DNA of 64,000 nt from Bugula neritina (taxonomy: Eukaryota > Bryozoa > Gymnolaemata > Cheilostomatida > Bugulidae). The position numbers and the translations under genes were made by a program. Below the pieces are notes generated by a model. It was not told where the DNA came from and did not search any database. It saw only the letters and a list, made by a program, of their open reading frames with translations. The stretch lies in contig OZ037767.1 in NCBI GenBank assembly GCA_964035545.1, positions 19,415,628 to 19,479,627 on the forward strand. Reading direction: 5' to 3'. This document shows positions 53,060 to 64,000 of this stretch, piece by piece (within the stretch, counting starts at the first letter, position 1; the number at the start of each line of letters is the position of its first letter).

Positions 53060-56000
53060 TTATTGTTTGTTCGTGACTGAGGAGGCGGAGATTTTACCAG
53101 CCACCCACTTTGTTGCACTGTTGATAGAGTCTACTACGGCATCTGCAACCGGAAGGCTCGGTACTGTTGGCATACACGACATTTTCCGTTGGTTTTCTGC
53201 AATCATTTCAAGCAATGCATTATTTTAAAAACAATTTTTTTCCATTTATGTTAACACGTATTTTAAAAACTTTACAAAAACTGTAAAAAAAATTTTACAA
53301 ATTAGTTTTTTAGACATACAAACTTTATGGAATTTATTCTGCTGGTGACGTGAATCAAGCTAGTTAGTAATTAGTAAAGAAGAAAATTAAAGTTTAATTT
53401 ACAATAGCAATGCCAATTATGGTATATATCAGAACATTAGTAGCCTATCAATTTACCTCTGAACTTTTGAACCAGGAACCAAGACATCGTAGTAATTCCA
53501 AGAAAGACTGGTACAGCTGCTATAACTGAAATCGTAAAAGCTATGAAAAACGAACTGACAAATGAAGGTTCTCTTGTGTTGGTAGGATCTGGTCTTGGGG
53601 TTGGTCTCCTACTATTAACATCTGATCCATCTACTACAAAAACAGATCTCTAATATACCTATTTGACTTGCTGATTCAATATACTTTTTAGCTTTTTATA
53701 ACAACTTTAAATGAGGTAACCTTAGTAACTTTCAACATGACAAGACCCATACATTACTATCATAATTTTCCTATCCTTTCTATTGGTATGCATACATTAT
53801 ACTGACTTTGTATACAGTGTACTATGCACCCATGCAAGTAATAGTACTCAAACTGTATGTATACAGTCTACTTAAAATATTTTGCTTCAACTTCAAAAAT
53901 GCATTCATTATTTTTTTTGTAAAGTATTTGAGCACAATAAGCTCTTCTACTCAATCTCCAATGACCACACTTAAATTTGTCAGCCAGGTTGCAGTTTAAA
54001 ATGGCTATCTCCAAAATTTGCAATATCCTAAATATTTTGCCTATTGAACATTTCTTTACCACAGAGCACCATATTGTTTGAAAGTTTTTGATAATTGTCC
54101 GCTAATACAAATAATTAGTAATCAGTAAACTTACATTCAAACAAAAAGATTCTGGTTGACATGGCCACATAAGTTACGCTACCGAGTCTAAGGGCGCTCC
54201 AAACATTGCCTGGCAGCGAGGTGCTGACTGTGCACATCTCACTCTGATCAAAGCAGACGGGCTTCACTATGTGATTCTTAAGATCAATCAAAGCCAGTCC
54301 TTGACGTGCCCAATCAGACATCAGATACAAGTAGCAGCTTAACTTCGTCAGCGAGTACGGAACAACAGATCCGACGTCTTGGAAATATCCGATAGGTTCA
54401 CCAACTTTGTAAGGCGAACCAATGATTTGGATGTCAAAAACTTCATTATCTTTAGACCAGCTGACTTGTGTCACATGATTATTATTTGTTATTAGCAAGT
54501 TATTTCCAGACCACGCCATTTGACGAGGAAATTTCAAACTAGATCCGCTAATAACTGTAGTTATTTCACCAGTTATTAAGTCAACAGATCTCAATGCATT
54601 ATTCTTAAAGTCTGTAACAAGTAGTTTGCCTCGGTCTCTGGAATCGAGTTCTACTCCCCAGGGTGAATGAAATCTTCCATGACCTAACCTACCATTTGAA
54701 TTACCCGATTGTTTGTAGGTTCCGGCAAATATATTTGTGCTTAAATCTTGCCTGTTGAGGATATACAGGCAGTGATTGTTGAAGGAGGCCATGACGATAT
54801 GGGTTGAATTCACTTGTTTAAATCCTGTTATTTTTGCTTCTGGACTTGTAGCCAGAGTTAGTATTTTGTAACCATCTGTGTTGCGGAGATGGTTTAAGGT
54901 ACTAAACAGTATGCTTCCGTCATCTAAATAATTATCTCGCTCCATATAGTTTACCTCTTCGGAAGGGTCAAAGAAAGGTATTAGACTACCAAATGAGCTG
55001 CTATAAAATTTGAAAGATATACTCAACAAGTGAAACTAGTTAAAGTCCTATCAGATATATAAAAAACTAAAAAAGAGCAAATTAAGAAGTCTTGAACTCA
55101 ATAGTTGAATAATAATAATTGTATAATATAATACAATTGTTTGTAAAAATCACTGCAGATATGTTGATGTTAATTTATTCCTAAATAATGACTTTATATA
55201 CCAGCTATAATGCATAGAGCTTTGCCAGTTAGCAAAGTAACATTATATAGTGCACTTTTTAGATTGCTCAGTATATGTATAGGTGATAATTTATAGCATA
55301 GGTATATAAGCTGCTAACCAGCCGTTTCATTGATGTGGTATTAGAATATATTGTTTGTAATTGTTTAGTTAGATTCTCTTACCCTAAATATGAATCCTGA
55401 CTGCATTTGGTTCGAATAACGATAGAAGACGACCACTAAAACAAAATCATCCACTTGTACTGCTTATAATTCACACATGAGATATACAGTATTTGTACAA
55501 GTACATGACCCTACTCTATAATCTCCTGTGTGACCACCTAATTTAATATTTTGTTTTCAATAAACTTTATAACTAAACTATAGGAAAATATTGAGAATAT
55601 GTCAAACCTTGTACTTTATACACAGTTATTTCTTTACAAACTATATATGATCAATTATAATTCATAGCTTAACCACTCAACTTTAATAGTTTATATTCCA
55701 ACTTTTTTATAAGTTATAAATTTTTTCCTTAGCCAATGTTCTTTCGAAAATAAATATCCTACTCTAGCTGCTACATTTTCTTTTTTATAGAACAAAGGCT
55801 ATTCTCCATTACTGCACCTGACTCAACTTGGCGCAAAAATATATAACTCACTAAATCTTATTAAATGTAAAATTAGAGTAACTCTTTTAGTTTGCTTGGT
55901 GTATAAGACAATGCCTAAATTTATTCTATTGAAAAATCGCTTTAGTTTTTTAAAATAATTGTTGAATTTATAAACTATCGGCTATAAAAGAAGCATAGCT

Positions 56001-56292
56001 CCATTAAAGGCCAAAAACAAATATCTAGGGAAAAAGAAATTTTTTTCCTTTGTTGGCTAGTTTATCTGACATTCCGTAGTTTTATTTAGTTATAGGCTAC
56101 TTTTTATCAATAATAATATTTTTTTTGCATATTTAGTCCAACTATAATAATTAATACTTTAGTGCTCAGATAAATAATTTTACTTAACAATTATTGGTAA
56201 TATAATATCATAAAAGGTTGATATATTTAATATTTCAGCGTTATACTTACATAAATGACTGAAAATAACAATTTTCTGTTTAAGCCGGACAT
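53060..56292 (-). CDS. Membrane-anchored NHL-type propeller protein
   Basis: The product is 424 aa with five exons on minus: 56292-56251, 55435-55383, 55000-54135, 53633-53457 and 53196-53060; phases 0, 2, 1 and 1 join without a stop. Exons 1-2 give a moderately hydrophobic leader (L-L-F-S-V-I-Y-W-S-S-S-I-V-I), taken as a signal peptide. The large exon 3 (residues about 32-320) has NHL-type strands: N-N-H-C-L-Y-I-L-N-R, a G-R-L-G-H-G-R-F-H-S-P-W-G-V stretch typical of NHL repeats, L-L-V-T-D-F-K-N-N-A-L-R and N-L-L-I-T-N-N-N-H-V. A Pro-rich linker leads to one transmembrane helix (about 349-372) and a cytoplasmic tail of about 50 residues. So: probably a type I surface protein with an extracellular propeller. 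Ligand and function unknown. The start could lie further upstream. Confidence 0.8.
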
Positions 56293-57954
56293 TTGTCTTT
56301 CAGTAACCGTATTATTCAGTAGATCGATGTACACTGATGCACACAAAGGGCTACTACAGCTACTTAAATTTAACAAAGTGTGGAAATTTATTTAAATGCA
56401 TTGTTACATTCTTAAATTTAAATAAACAATTTTGTTACTATATAATAATATTAATATGGTTACATATGTCACTTTGAGTTACTTCAATTTGACTGTTGCA
56501 TTTAGTTGCAGCTACAATAGATTGTGTAAAGTTATCACATAGCATAACTATTTCAAGTTATAAAATCAGCATAACGTAATGAATATCCGACAGTTTATTA
56601 AGCATTCAGCGTTGCGTTTAGCATAACGTACGTTCCACTCAAATAGGTTATCGCATCGCTTGATTTCTGCCCACGCAACGACTGCTAGTTGTCAATTCAT
56701 TAATTAAATAGCAGCACGCCCTCGCCCATTGACTGTGGCTTTATGATTTGGCAGCCGGATGTTCAGTGCAGACGTTTGACCTACAGCTAGTAGAATAGTA
56801 GTGCGCTAGCAATGCAAGTTCCATCGCATCAATAGCAATCAATTTTAATGATATAATTAACAAAATATAAATGAATTTGAATTGAAATCAACTTAAAGAG
56901 GCACAGGTTAATTTTGTTGTTCAGTATTCGTATAATAGTTTGAAGCTTTCCTTAAGTATTTTTATCTATTTTAACATAATAATAAATATTTGGTTTATTT
57001 AACATGTTAAGGAGTTTAACAAGTTTGGAATGCAAGTGTGGTCGGTGCATGACTTTATAACAGATTTCTCATAAAATTACGAATTTCTAAGGCAGGTTTT
57101 CCAGTTATAGATCGTTTTGTCACAAGATAAAACCCTAATTTGTAGCTTAAAGTTTTACTTTTACTCAGAACAGTATTTTACTGCAACTATTAATTCAAGT
57201 CAACTTTGAATACAAGTTCAATCTTTGTTTATGCGATGCATGCACTATTACTTGTCTTAACTGGTATAATTACTTAACTTTGTACATGGCAGTTATCATT
57301 TAATGGCATTTTTATTATAAACTTTGATATTTTCAGTAAATCTACAACGTCGTTTCCTAGAGTCAAACTCACCCTAGCTAGCCATTAAAAGAAGGCAAGA
57401 AGTGACTAATCCAAAACATGTACATGTGTTTGAATACTTTCCGTCATAAATAGTTTTTTGTTGGTTATATTTTAAAAACCTATTATAATTGCATATATTA
57501 ACCTACTATTACAGTTTCTTACGGCAGTTGGAATAAGTATAAATAAAGTTACTAACATCAACACCAGTACAACTCATCTATAGTTAGTATTGTATTTTTA
57601 CAACTTCACACTTTAGAACACACACAGAAGAAGGCTGCGAGCTAATTTATATTATTTAACACTATCTCTGCTTTAAAAAATATATAGATTCAGTTTCACA
57701 AGTTTAGGAAAGTTTCTGTGGAATTAACGCAGAGTCATTACAGGTGTTGCAATACATCTATTTTTACGATAAAATGCTACAACTTAATTACAATCATATA
57801 CTGTTTTATCTTTAGTTCATTACTTGACACTTTTTATAAACAAGTTGTGCAGTTGTTATCATACCAAATGCTTGTTCTCAAGAAAGTGAAGCTTTAATAC
57901 CATGTTGAGTGCCAACTACCTGGGCACTCTACTCGTGGAAGACAACTGGGCAAC
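56293..57954. other. Divergent intergenic region
   Basis: This spacer separates the minus-strand NHL gene from the 57955 gene and probably holds both promoters. TATAAATA at 57538-57545 is a candidate TATA element for the plus-strand gene, but it lies about 410 bases before the start codon, so the assignment is weak. No exon is seen. Confidence 0.4.
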
Positions 57955-60900
57955 ATGAAGTTGGGCATTCTCTTTCTCAGTCTGGTCATTGCTGAATGCA
58001 ATGGATTCATTTTTGGCTCAGGCGAGTATTTCTAAACATACCTGTTACCTTAGCTTAAGCAGCTTTTAAAGTTTACAGCTATCATGCTAAGTTATGTATC
58101 ATTTGAAGTACAATAAAATAATATTTACTTGGTAATGATTATATTATTTGAGTAGTTAAAATGTAATATGTTTATTTTTGTATACTTTTTTTATTTTAGG
58201 TGGCAAGTGGGATGGCTTGAAATGTAAGTATACAAGAATAAAATACCAGCTATAGATCAATTGTCACACATTTTACCATTTGCATCAAACTTACATATTA
58301 ACTGTCTTAATATTGAACTATAATGGTCGCTTGCTCAGTTGGTAGTAGAAGACCTTTGTTATAATTACAATGGAATTAAAAGAAAATTTTCAAAAAGTAT
58401 ATTATATAAACTTGCTGCATTATAACTTCACCTTCAAATTAGTTAAAAAGTTAAAGGCTAATCTCACTATAAAATTCATGTTTTAAAATATAGTGTGATG
58501 ATTTGCAAAACTTGACTTTGGTGAATGCAAGCTTCCTTCAACTGTAGTTTTTTTGGTTAGAAAATATAAGTTTTGCTGACATTATGTATTTCTATAATAT
58601 TTGTAGTGTTCTTTGATCTAAAGCCATTTATTGGCTTCAAGTCTAAGCCAAGAGTATTAACTAGTGAAACTGATTGGAAACTAGACCTGTCAGCTGGAGG
58701 GTGTAAGTTCTGAGTTTACTATCATGAGCCAGTCAATAAACTGCATAGTACAAAAAGTTTTGTGGGGTTGTTCAATAAGCATCATCAGTTAGAATGATTA
58801 TAGCTTGCCAAGAGGGTATGGGTTTTGCTCTTATTCAGGATTTTAAATTTTACTGATTTGACACTCGGTACAGGAACCCTAATTCAGTCAGTCAGATTTA
58901 TTTATATTGCTTAATTGAATCAAAAATTCTTGTATTCCAATTTCTATCTACTGCCATAATTTTAGCTACAATCATTTTGATTATTGTGGAATGTATAGCC
59001 AGTACCTTACAAGACTAATCTAAATATTTTCTAATATTTCATGCGCAAAGAAACTACATTTGTGAGCAATAATATATAAGGAAGTTTGAGAAATTATAAA
59101 CACAAATTGTTGCTTCTCAGATAAGAATAAACTCAAGCATCAATCTTTCAGCTTATTATAGCTTATAATTATATGCATGGTCATATTGGTTTTAAGGTTA
59201 GAATATAACAATTCTTTATCTTTGGTCACCAATTGTTATTTATAGGATGTTGAAATAATAATATTGTTTTTAATCTTGTATGCAATTTATGCTACCATAA
59301 AACACAGATGATATTGAATTTTTTCCTAAGGATTTCAAACATTGTAGGTGGTGTGCCTGGCACTAAATTTGCTGGAAACAGATACATAAAGGACAATGAC
59401 CCCGCTGTTATGCTGCTCTATGATGTTAACGGCTACATTGCTGGAATACAGGCTGGAGTAAGTTCTAGTGATTTTTATATTCATATAAATACTGGCTTCT
59501 AACATATTTAAAAGCCTCCATAATAGAGTTCAAGTGGGCAGTGGGCAGCTGCAAATAAACTTAAACTGAATCAGCTATAAACCAGCAACTCAATAAATGC
59601 AAAAGGAATATGCATGTGTATTTTTTAAACTACTTAAACTTATATAAGGCTGTTTGTTGATTTTGTTTTCTAACATATATATTATATAGATTCCTGTTCC
59701 CAAAACACCAAACTCCTACCCGGTTCCCCAAAACTCTAAGTATCATGTTTTTCTGGAGGAGAAGAACATGTGGGTGGTGACTGCATACTTTGTTGACCCT
59801 GGTAAGAATCTAACTTGCTGTTTATGTCTTCTGTGAGTATTAGTAAAATATTTCAGTTATATAGTCTATTTATTATAATAGGCTAATAGGTTTTATGTAT
59901 ATAAATGATGCTTATCATCGTGTATTAGAATATTATATTACTATGTGTTCTATTATGTTATTATGTGCTATATAATACTATATCAAATTATGTATTGTAA
60001 TTCGTTATCTTGTATTATAATATTTTATTCAGTTTACTCAATTGCTTTTCAGTCGTTTATTTTTATTTAATAAAATTTTTATGCATTCAAATATGTTATA
60101 ATGCAGGTTCTTTTAAATAAATAAACATATAAATAGAGAATTGTTTTACAAAATTGCTTACGGGAAAAATTATAGCCAAAGAAATTTTGCCATTTTTAAT
60201 TACAAAAAATAATTTCTAGTTTACAAGAATCGGCAAAGTTATATGTGTTCTAAAAATTAATTATTGAAGGTTGATAGTCATTGCACCTCTTTCTTCATGA
60301 TTTTCTTATTTTTATCATGTTTAATATTGATCAATAGTAAAAACGTTTCTTGCTGCTTTATCCTGATATGCTGTGTATCATTTTTTAAAAAAACAGTTTG
60401 TAACTATTCACCTTGACTAGCAATTTCGCATCAAATGAATAAAAGTATAATACTAAAAAAATATTTTTTAAAACAGGTTCTTTGAATGAATTCGTGCAGA
60501 GGCTCATACAGATGGAATTGCTGTTGCAGTCTGCATTAACTTATGGTTATGGTTTCATTCGATGCAACTCATGGTTTCAAAAATTTATTGAAAAATCCAT
60601 TCGAATAATGCAAATCAATGGAAACTGTGTTTTGACTGCTAATTTACTGTACCTTGACTATAATGAACCTGTCACATTAAAGTTAGTTGCGAGAAATAAA
60701 TATTTTTAAATCTTTGTTTATGTCTTTTAATCTAGTTTCCATAGTTTGAAACTGTTGACTGCATTGTTCATAGCTACCATTTGTACGACTGGGAGAACCA
60801 AAGAGGAGTTTGAAAAGCAAGGTACAGGATACAGGCTTTCCATTCAGGTGGGAGATTCCCCTGCCAGTCTACTAGATATACCTTTAAATGAAAAAGAAGT

Positions 60901-61628
60901 AGAGGCCAAAACTAAATTTGTTCAGGGCAAATGCTTCTACACAATGGGTATGCACATTTGTTCTAATCCTCAGGGACTTTTATTGGTATCACTAATGTAC
61001 AAGAAGCAGTAAATAGCCATTTGTATAACAGTACGTTCAATAAATTTATTTTAATTTATTTATAATAATATTGCTGAGAATACTGTATATATTTTGAAGG
61101 AATGCATTACTGGTATGACATCAGCAAGGACATGAGTTGTGACGACACATTCCCGGTGTTCCTCCTGTATAACGGTGGCATATTAAATGGGTTTGGGTGG
61201 GCTTTCAATCCAGACATTAAGGGAACTTCATGGTTTGAGCATCCTACAAAAGAACAATTTGGTGTAAGTAAATATCTATAATTTCAACTACAATTAGATG
61301 TGGCTTAAACTAACACATTATTTAAAATATGTATTAATTCTGCATTTTTTCAAAAGAACTGATAGCCTAGAATAAAATTGCTTATATAGATATTGTTGTC
61401 TTTCTATATAAGAGCTTATTATTATTAAGTGAGAATTATTAGTTGCAAATAATCAGGGCATACAACTTCGAGTTGATCAACTACTCGAGATTTCTCTCAG
61501 CAGCAAATCTTATTTTCTGGTTGTAGATGTTTATGAAGGAACCTCCCACCTGCCTTGGACAAGATGCACCAGTCAGCACTTTGCACATATATCTCACCAA
61601 CAACCCAGTAACTGGCAATTTCTGCTAA
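57955..61628 (+). CDS. Uncharacterised secreted protein with six mature cysteines
   Basis: The product is 282 aa with eight exons: 57955-58021, 58200-58223, 58607-58702, 59348-59457, 59690-59801, 60774-60947, 61100-61263 and 61527-61628. Phases join without a stop. A signal peptide covers about residues 1-17. Motifs in order: G-K-W-D-G-L-K; W-K-L-D-L-S-A-G-G-C-G-V-P-G; D-P-A-V-M-L-L-Y-D-V-N-G-Y-I-A-G; K-C-F-Y-T-M-G-M-H-Y-W-Y; C-D-D-T-F-P-V-F-L-L-Y-N-G-G; F-G-W-A-F; P-P-T-C-L-G; and a final Cys. Mature cysteines are 63, 140, 190, 208, 258 and 282, so three disulphides are possible. I recall similar uncharacterised secreted proteins in marine invertebrates but cannot name a domain. The first intron begins with GC (AG|GCGAGT). 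AATAAA is at 61741-61746. A tandem paralogue follows. Confidence 0.85.
60477..60709 (+). CDS. Possible alternative last exon of the 57955 gene
   Basis: A clear acceptor (TTTTTTAAAACAG) at 60464-60476 opens a frame that continues in exactly the phase left by exon 5 (59801) and stays open for 77 codons to TAA at 60707-60709, in sequence where stops are frequent. AATAAA occurs at 60695-60700. Using it would replace the C-terminal half (and four of six cysteines) with a different tail. It has no match in the rest of the gene. A chance frame or an old inserted fragment cannot be ruled out. Confidence 0.3.
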
Positions 61629-62845
61629 ATGCATATAATTTCCTGTAAAAGTTATTTTCTAATAACTTCTTTAAATTTTATGAACTACTAAATATTTTGC
61701 TTTGTATTGCCGAAAACTTACTAAGTAAATTATTAACATCAATAAAATGTTCAGCTAAATATTTCATTTCTATAATAGTATATTTGAAGTTTAGGAGACA
61801 GTTATGCTTTTCAGATTCGGTATTCCTATACTAAATAAAAATGACTTGGATTAAGGAAAATTGACCAAAACTTAATTTACTTTTGCCAAACTATTGAATT
61901 TTTTATCTATAGTCAAGTATAGCCAAACATACATGAAATGCAATAACATCATTTTTAATAAAAACGAAGTTAGTAATTTTTTTTGCGGGTTATAAAACCT
62001 TTTACATGTCTACACATTGTAACACTTTAAATGATCATTGTGTTTAATTGCAATTCTGTTTAACTCAGCAACAGAATAATGTATATTATTGATGCTGCCT
62101 ACAAAAAGCAAACCAGAATCCAATTACTGCTGTATCAGCCTCATGCACAAGTTCCTATGTGCATATATAATTTTAGTGAGCTTGCAAATTTTTTTGCCAA
62201 TAATGATAAGTTACAAATTATAACTGCATGTGAAAGTCTATAAAAGCTGTTATGTAAATATTACCAAGAAGTTGCTTCCACTTGTCATAAACTACTCAAT
62301 AAACTGTAATATTGCAAATCTTTTCGAGACCTGTTCATCAAGGACAGAGTATGCTATAATGAAACTTTCAGATTTCTACCAGCTTGCAAAGGCTCAGTGA
62401 TGAACTAACTAACTAATTACTGAGTGTCTTAAGTGATTTGGTTTTACACTGAAGACACTCATTGGTGTTTCCCATCACTCTTACAAAGTAGAGAATGCGA
62501 CTAAAACTACTACAGCACTATATAGTCAGACAAGTATTAACATTCTGAAATTCATGTTTAGTGCAAGAATTACTGCAGTCACAGCACAAAGGTTAGAAGA
62601 AGCACATAGCTAATCATATTAATATATGCAACCGGCAAAGTCGTATTTGGGAAACTTTTATTTCTAGGTGCCAATTATTAGGTCATATTTATACAAGGTG
62701 CTGTATTTGAACCTAGATAGATAGTACAACGTATTTTATAGCCATTTACGTCAAAAATAGATCTTATCTGACCAGCTGCACTCATTCTCAAGCTGACTCG
62801 GCATTTACTCCCATAACCTACTCCACCAACTATATGTTAGTCACC
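61629..62845. other. Spacer between the tandem paralogues
   Basis: It contains the AATAAA at 61741 and a second AATAAA near 61834. No exon is recognised. Confidence 0.5.
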
Positions 62846-64000
62846 ATGTTTACAGCTGCTAGTATCTGTCTTTTGCTAGCGTCAGCAGATGCTTTTCTAT
62901 TTGACAGCATTTTTGGGAGCAGCAGCAGTAAGTTAGTAAATATAGCTGGTTTATTGCTACATGGGCCAAGGATATTTTATTAGTAAAGTGAACTAACATT
63001 CAATATTGTGTAGCAATTATATTCAGAAAATTCTTTCGGATCACTCAATTTGATGTATTTTTAATTTAAATTTTACTTCAAATCATTTATTTGTGTGATC
63101 ATTTGTTGAATGCAATATAAAATATATAATTTATGCCCTTGTGTTGCTTATTTAAATTTTACTTTACAAATTATTTTTCATAAATCTCAAAATTTTTGTA
63201 GATGCAGAATGGAATGGGCTCAAAGGTAAATAAATGTTCAATATATTGATAGCTAACAGCTAATGATTATGAGCATTATCAATATGACTATGTAACGCGT
63301 TGATGATTGTATATGTATGTATTGATCATTTTGCCCTCCCCTCCTGGGATTCAAGCGCAAGATCTTCGGTTTGCAAGCATGTGCTACCATAACACCACGA
63401 GGACCACTGGGTAAACTCATCACTACAGTATGCATGTGTTGAGCAAACCCATGACCACGTGTTTACTAAGCCAGTGCTCTGACCCCTCGACTACGGCTGC
63501 TTCTTTGAATGTTAGAGCGACTCTTAATAATAATTATTGGCACAAGTGAGTTCTCTTATTTCAGCTGTGGCAGGCATCAACCCTTTCAGTTCATTCTACA
63601 GTCAGCCAAGAACCGTGTCAGAGGCAGTAAAAGATGGCTGGAAGTTGGACACCTCAGCTGGTGGTTGTAAGTGTGGCATATCATTATAGTATATAGAAGT
63701 TGTATGCTCAGATATCTCGCCAAATAGGAATGATATATACGCCAACTGTATTTAGGAAACACACCTAGTAATGCAATAGTTTAATTCATCTGCTGGCACT
63801 TAGAACTTAATGAACTTCAAATGTAGATGTTATAGAATGTATTCCATGCAGTTTAAAAATGGTATTCATGCTTTTCAACCTCAATTGATATTTTGACCAG
63901 CTTCAGCATAATATAGAGATTACGTTAAAGTTGAACTATAAGTGTGTGTAAAAATATTAGTAATTGTTATTTAGATTTTTTACTCATATATATTTAGATT
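62846..64000 (+). CDS. Tandem paralogue of the 57955 gene, cut by the window end
   Basis: The first three exons are visible: 62846-62927, 63202-63225 and 63565-63666, covering 69 residues. Exon 2 has exactly the 24 nt of its counterpart (N-A-E-W-N-G-L-K against G-G-K-W-D-G-L-K) and exon 3 ends W-K-L-D-T-S-A-G-G in the same phase. A signal peptide covers about residues 1-16. The first donor is an ordinary GTAAGT, unlike the GC donor of the paralogue. The rest lies beyond the window. Confidence 0.85.
63333..63404 (-). mobile_element. SINE family 1 head in intron 2 of the 62846 gene
   Basis: On minus: GTGGTGTTATGGTAGCACAT (box A region), TGCTTGCAAACCGAAGATCT and a decayed box B (GCTTGAATCCC). 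It resembles the head at 2124-2194. Confidence 0.6.
63430..63505 (-). mobile_element. SINE family 2 head fragment in intron 2 of the 62846 gene
   Basis: On minus: CCGTAGTCGAGGGGTCAGAG, TTAGTAAACACGTGGTCATG, GGTTTGCTC. Only the tRNA-like head is present and it adjoins a family 1 head, so one may have inserted into or next to the other. Confidence 0.6.
63667..64000. other. Intron 3 of the 62846 gene
   Basis: Intron sequence up to the window end; no further exon seen. Confidence 0.5.

Noticed and set aside
52926-53228. A 100-codon plus-strand frame with a hydrophobic start
   Set aside because: Its second half is antisense to the last exon of the minus-strand NHL gene and its first half is a TGTTTGTTATTG-type simple repeat.
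54115-55029. The 304-codon minus-strand frame as a complete protein
   Set aside because: It has no ATG at its start and reads through a GTAAGT donor at its end; phase-matched exons on both sides make it an internal exon.

Overview
This is an AT-rich metazoan genomic window: spliced genes with short exons, GT-AG introns, secreted and TRIM-like proteins, tRNA-derived SINEs, MITEs and long (TA)n microsatellites. The protein types suggest an invertebrate, perhaps a lophotrochozoan such as a bryozoan or mollusc, but nothing here fixes the phylum. All gene models are mine, built from open frames, splice sites and phase continuity.

Layout. Positions 1-9.4 kb hold no gene I can support, only SINE, MITE and satellite sequence. 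From 9.4 to 36 kb there is a cluster of five related genes for small secreted proteins (9490-10748, 14599-15587, 21667-22731, 29301-30385, 33401-36062). They share a 63-78 nt signal-peptide exon, a phase 0 / phase 1 intron pattern and, in four of five, a C-terminal S-F-V-G-N-(P/A)-P-I-G motif followed by Lys-Arg, Arg-Arg-Arg-Arg or the stop codon. This is what a precursor of an amidated peptide looks like. The third and fourth genes lie on two copies of a roughly 6.6 kb direct segmental duplication (about 17.99-24.55 and 25.49-32.21 kb).

Between and after the duplicated copies, and again inside an intron at 46.4-46.85 kb, lie repeats carrying hammerhead ribozymes. Three have the whole conserved core (24706-24752 and 25167-25213 on the minus strand, 32545-32591 on the plus strand) and at least four are partial. 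Their repeat of about 260-300 nt, arranged in tandem, matches metazoan retrozymes: small non-autonomous retroelements that make circular RNAs. Most copies are invaded by (TA)n. This is the most unusual system in the window.

From 36 to 45.9 kb there is no gene; the region contains MITEs, a SINE and an old diverged duplication (39.7-41.4 against 43.2-45.1 kb). A ten-exon TRIM-like gene (B-box, coiled coil, NHL propeller, no RING; 45906-51792, plus) converges on a five-exon gene for a membrane-anchored NHL-type propeller protein (53060-56292, minus). From 57.95 kb an eight-exon gene encodes a 282-residue secreted protein with six mature cysteines, and its tandem paralogue starts at 62846 and runs off the window end.
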